In this document: piece after piece, positions 62,610 through 64,000 of the stretch
How positions within the stretch are numbered: position 1 is the stretch's first letter
Layout of the letters: every line of letters starts with the position of its first letter
NCBI GenBank assembly: GCA_030446805.1
Contig: JAUJMO010000003.1
Coordinates: 310,001 to 374,000, forward strand
Length of the DNA: 64,000 bases
DNA from: Caulobacteraceae bacterium
GTDB taxonomy: Bacteria > Pseudomonadota > Alphaproteobacteria > Caulobacterales > Caulobacteraceae
Reading direction: 5' to 3'
Notes under the pieces: model-generated
Told to the model about the DNA's origin: nothing
Database searches by the model: none
Seen by the model: the letters and a program-made list of their open reading frames with translations, nothing else
Position numbers and translations under genes: made by a program

Positions 62610-64000
62610 TTGGGGCTCGTGCTGGAGCCGCCGGCGTCCGCGGGGCACGGCTTCAAGGTCGAGATCGAAGGTGCGGATCCGCACGCGGCTTCCCGGACCC
62701 TGCGCGTCACCGGGCCCGGCCGGGACGGCGTCGACCGGACGCTCGAGCACCATCTGCCCGACACGGGCCAGAACGCCTGGCTGGACCTGTTCCAGGCCTT
62801 GTCGGGGGCATTCGGCACGCGGCCGCCCCTCAGCCGCGCGGCGGTGGAGCTTCCCAGGGGCGCTTCGCCGCTCCAGCCGCTCCTGACCGAGCCGATCTCG
62901 CCGGACATTCTCTACGGTTACGGCGACCCCAGCGTCGTGCGGGTGGACCGCGCGGGGGAGCCGCCTGCCTGGTACCTGCTGGTCACCTCCAACGACGCCC
63001 CGAACGTCTTTCCCATCCTGCGTTCCGATACCCTCCGCGACTGGCGCCTGGCCGGCTTCGTCTTTCCTCAAGGGCACACGCCCGAGTGGACGCTCACCGG
63101 CGAGAACGCGGCCGATTTCTGGGCGCCGGAGATGCATCGGGTCGGCGCCGAATACTGGGTCTGTTTCGCCGCTCGCGAGCACGACCGAACCCTGGCCATC
63201 GGTCTGGCCCGGTCGTCCAGCCCCGAGGGGCCCTTCGAGGCGGGCCCGGCGCCTCTGGTGGGCGGCGGCGTGATTGATCCGCACATCCGCCTGGATCGCG
63301 ACGGCGCGCCCTGGCTGCTGTGGAAGGACGACGACAACGGCCCCTGGCCCCCGCTCCTGGCCGACTTCCTGCGCGAGCTTGGCCGCATCGACCGCCTGTT
63401 CCCCGAAGAGGTGGATCGGCGCACGGCCGCCTTGCTGCAGACCCTGGATCCCTGGACCCAAACCCTGGAGCCGATGGAGCGCTTCTGCGTGGAGCAGCCG
63501 ATGATCGAAGCCGTCACCGCGGACTTCTCCGGCTTTCGCGAGCGTCTGGAAGCGATGGGGGACGCGCCGGGCGCCCCGGCCATCCTGCACGCGCTCAAGA
63601 CCCGCGTCTGGGCTCAGCGGCTTGCGCCCGACGGGGGCGGCCTAGTGGGCGGACGCCAGCTCGTGCTGGTGAACGACCAGCCCTGGGAGGCCCATCTGAT
63701 CGAGGGCGTCTGGGCGACCGAGCACGACGGGCGCTGGTACATCTTCTACGCGGGAAACGACTTCTCCACACCGCACTATGGGATAGGCGTGGCCGTGGCC
63801 GACCACCCGCTCGGGATCTATGTGAAACAGCCCGACCCCTTGCTGGGCTCCACCGCCGAGTGGGTCGGCCCGGGCCATCCGTCCGTGGCGCCCGGAGCTG
63901 ACGGGCGGCCGCGCCTGTTCCTGCACGCCTATCCGCCCGGGCAGGTGGGCTACAAGGCTTTCCGAGCGCTCCTGACCACCGAGATTCGCTTCGAAGGGGA
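62610..64000 (+). CDS. Partial five-bladed beta-propeller glycosidase, GH43-like
   Basis: The frame is open from TTG 62610 (or GTG 62619) to the window end, at least 460 residues. Propeller blades show YGYGDPSVVRVDRAG, WYLLVTSNDAPNVFPILRS, NAADFWAPEMHRVGAEYWV, DPHIRLDRDGAPWLLWKDDDN and WYIFYAGNDFSTPHYGIGV. This is the GH43/GH32-type fold, with acidic residues where catalytic ones are expected. There is no signal peptide, so a cytoplasmic enzyme. It begins 3 bp after putA. Substrate and C-terminus are unknown. Confidence 0.8.
   Translation, partial: MGLVLEPPASAGHGFKVEIEGADPHAASRTLRVTGPGRDGVDRTLEHHLPDTGQNAWLDLFQALSGAFGTRPPLSRAAVELPRGASPLQPLLTEPISPDILYGYGDPSVVRVDRAGEPPAWYLLVTSNDAPNVFPILRSDTLRDWRLAGFVFPQGHTPEWTLTGENAADFWAPEMHRVGAEYWVCFAAREHDRTLAIGLARSSSPEGPFEAGPAPLVGGGVIDPHIRLDRDGAPWLLWKDDDNGPWPPLLADFLRELGRIDRLFPEEVDRRTAALLQTLDPWTQTLEPMERFCVEQPMIEAVTADFSGFRERLEAMGDAPGAPAILHALKTRVWAQRLAPDGGGLVGGRQLVLVNDQPWEAHLIEGVWATEHDGRWYIFYAGNDFSTPHYGIGVAVADHPLGIYVKQPDPLLGSTAEWVGPGHPSVAPGADGRPRLFLHAYPPGQVGYKAFRALLTTEIRFEG

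Noticed and set aside
59214-63590. Long minus-strand open frames opposite putA and the GH43-like gene
   Set aside because: The plus-strand proteins are clearly recognised; the minus-strand products are low-complexity Arg/Gln/His-rich shadows.

Overview
The window is a high-GC, gene-dense chromosomal segment of an alphaproteobacterium, most likely a member of the Caulobacteraceae (Caulobacter, Phenylobacterium or Brevundimonas type). This placement is an inference from three things: a PhyR anti-anti-sigma regulator with EcfG-type promoters, the order acnA / ccmABCDG ... yciB-ftsY-dapF and rplU-rpmA-GNAT, and many housekeeping proteins of typical alphaproteobacterial form. I saw no rRNA, tRNA, CRISPR array, prophage or classical insertion sequence.

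Layout. 1-2 kb: general stress response locus, with phyR divergent from a truncated small ORF (probably nepR) over a shared EcfG-type promoter, and a structured small RNA with its own EcfG-type promoter that resembles Caulobacter GsrN. 2-5 kb: kynA, a class V PLP enzyme and zapE, coupled. 5-10 kb: minus-strand SGNH hydrolase, thpR, citE-like and arsC; Bax-inhibitor protein; DUF2794; DUF1223. 10-16 kb: acnA divergent from ccmABCDG. 16-21.9 kb: rpiB, a MarR regulator, yciB-ftsY, dapF, GNAT, rpmA, rplU. 22-27 kb: exported methyltransferase; a metal operon (permease, CDF transporter, CobW GTPase) behind an operator-like repeat; SDR plus WD40. 27-34 kb: DUF393 gene and decayed relative; six-gene DUF4129-DUF4350-MoxR-DUF58-SpoIIM-RDD operon. 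34-38 kb: glycosyltransferase, PIG-L deacetylase, glycosyltransferase and acetyltransferase, tightly coupled. 38-44 kb: LemA/TPM operon, small secreted proteins, NeuD-like acyltransferase, a frameshifted GIY-YIG gene inside a perfect 31-bp inverted repeat, SRAP protease, DUF6624. 44-51 kb: groESL with a CIRCE element; phnCDE; a frameshifted four-helix-bundle gene inside inverted arrays of a 7-bp repeat; pstS. 51-64 kb: CorC remnant with an EEP-family enzyme, kynU and a divergent alpha/beta hydrolase, a HExxH protease with repeats, a GT4 glycosyltransferase, a HAD hydrolase, putA, and a GH43-like gene cut by the window end.

The genes work together in a few clear groups: stress signalling (phyR, promoters, sRNA), tryptophan catabolism split over two loci (kynA; kynU with a formamidase-like hydrolase), cytochrome c maturation, SRP receptor and septation, zinc or related metal handling, and phosphonate/phosphate uptake. 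The most unusual features are the two compact, protein-coding units of about 420 bp bounded by inverted repeats (42317-42732 and 49365-49789) and the GsrN-like RNA at about 1892-2002.
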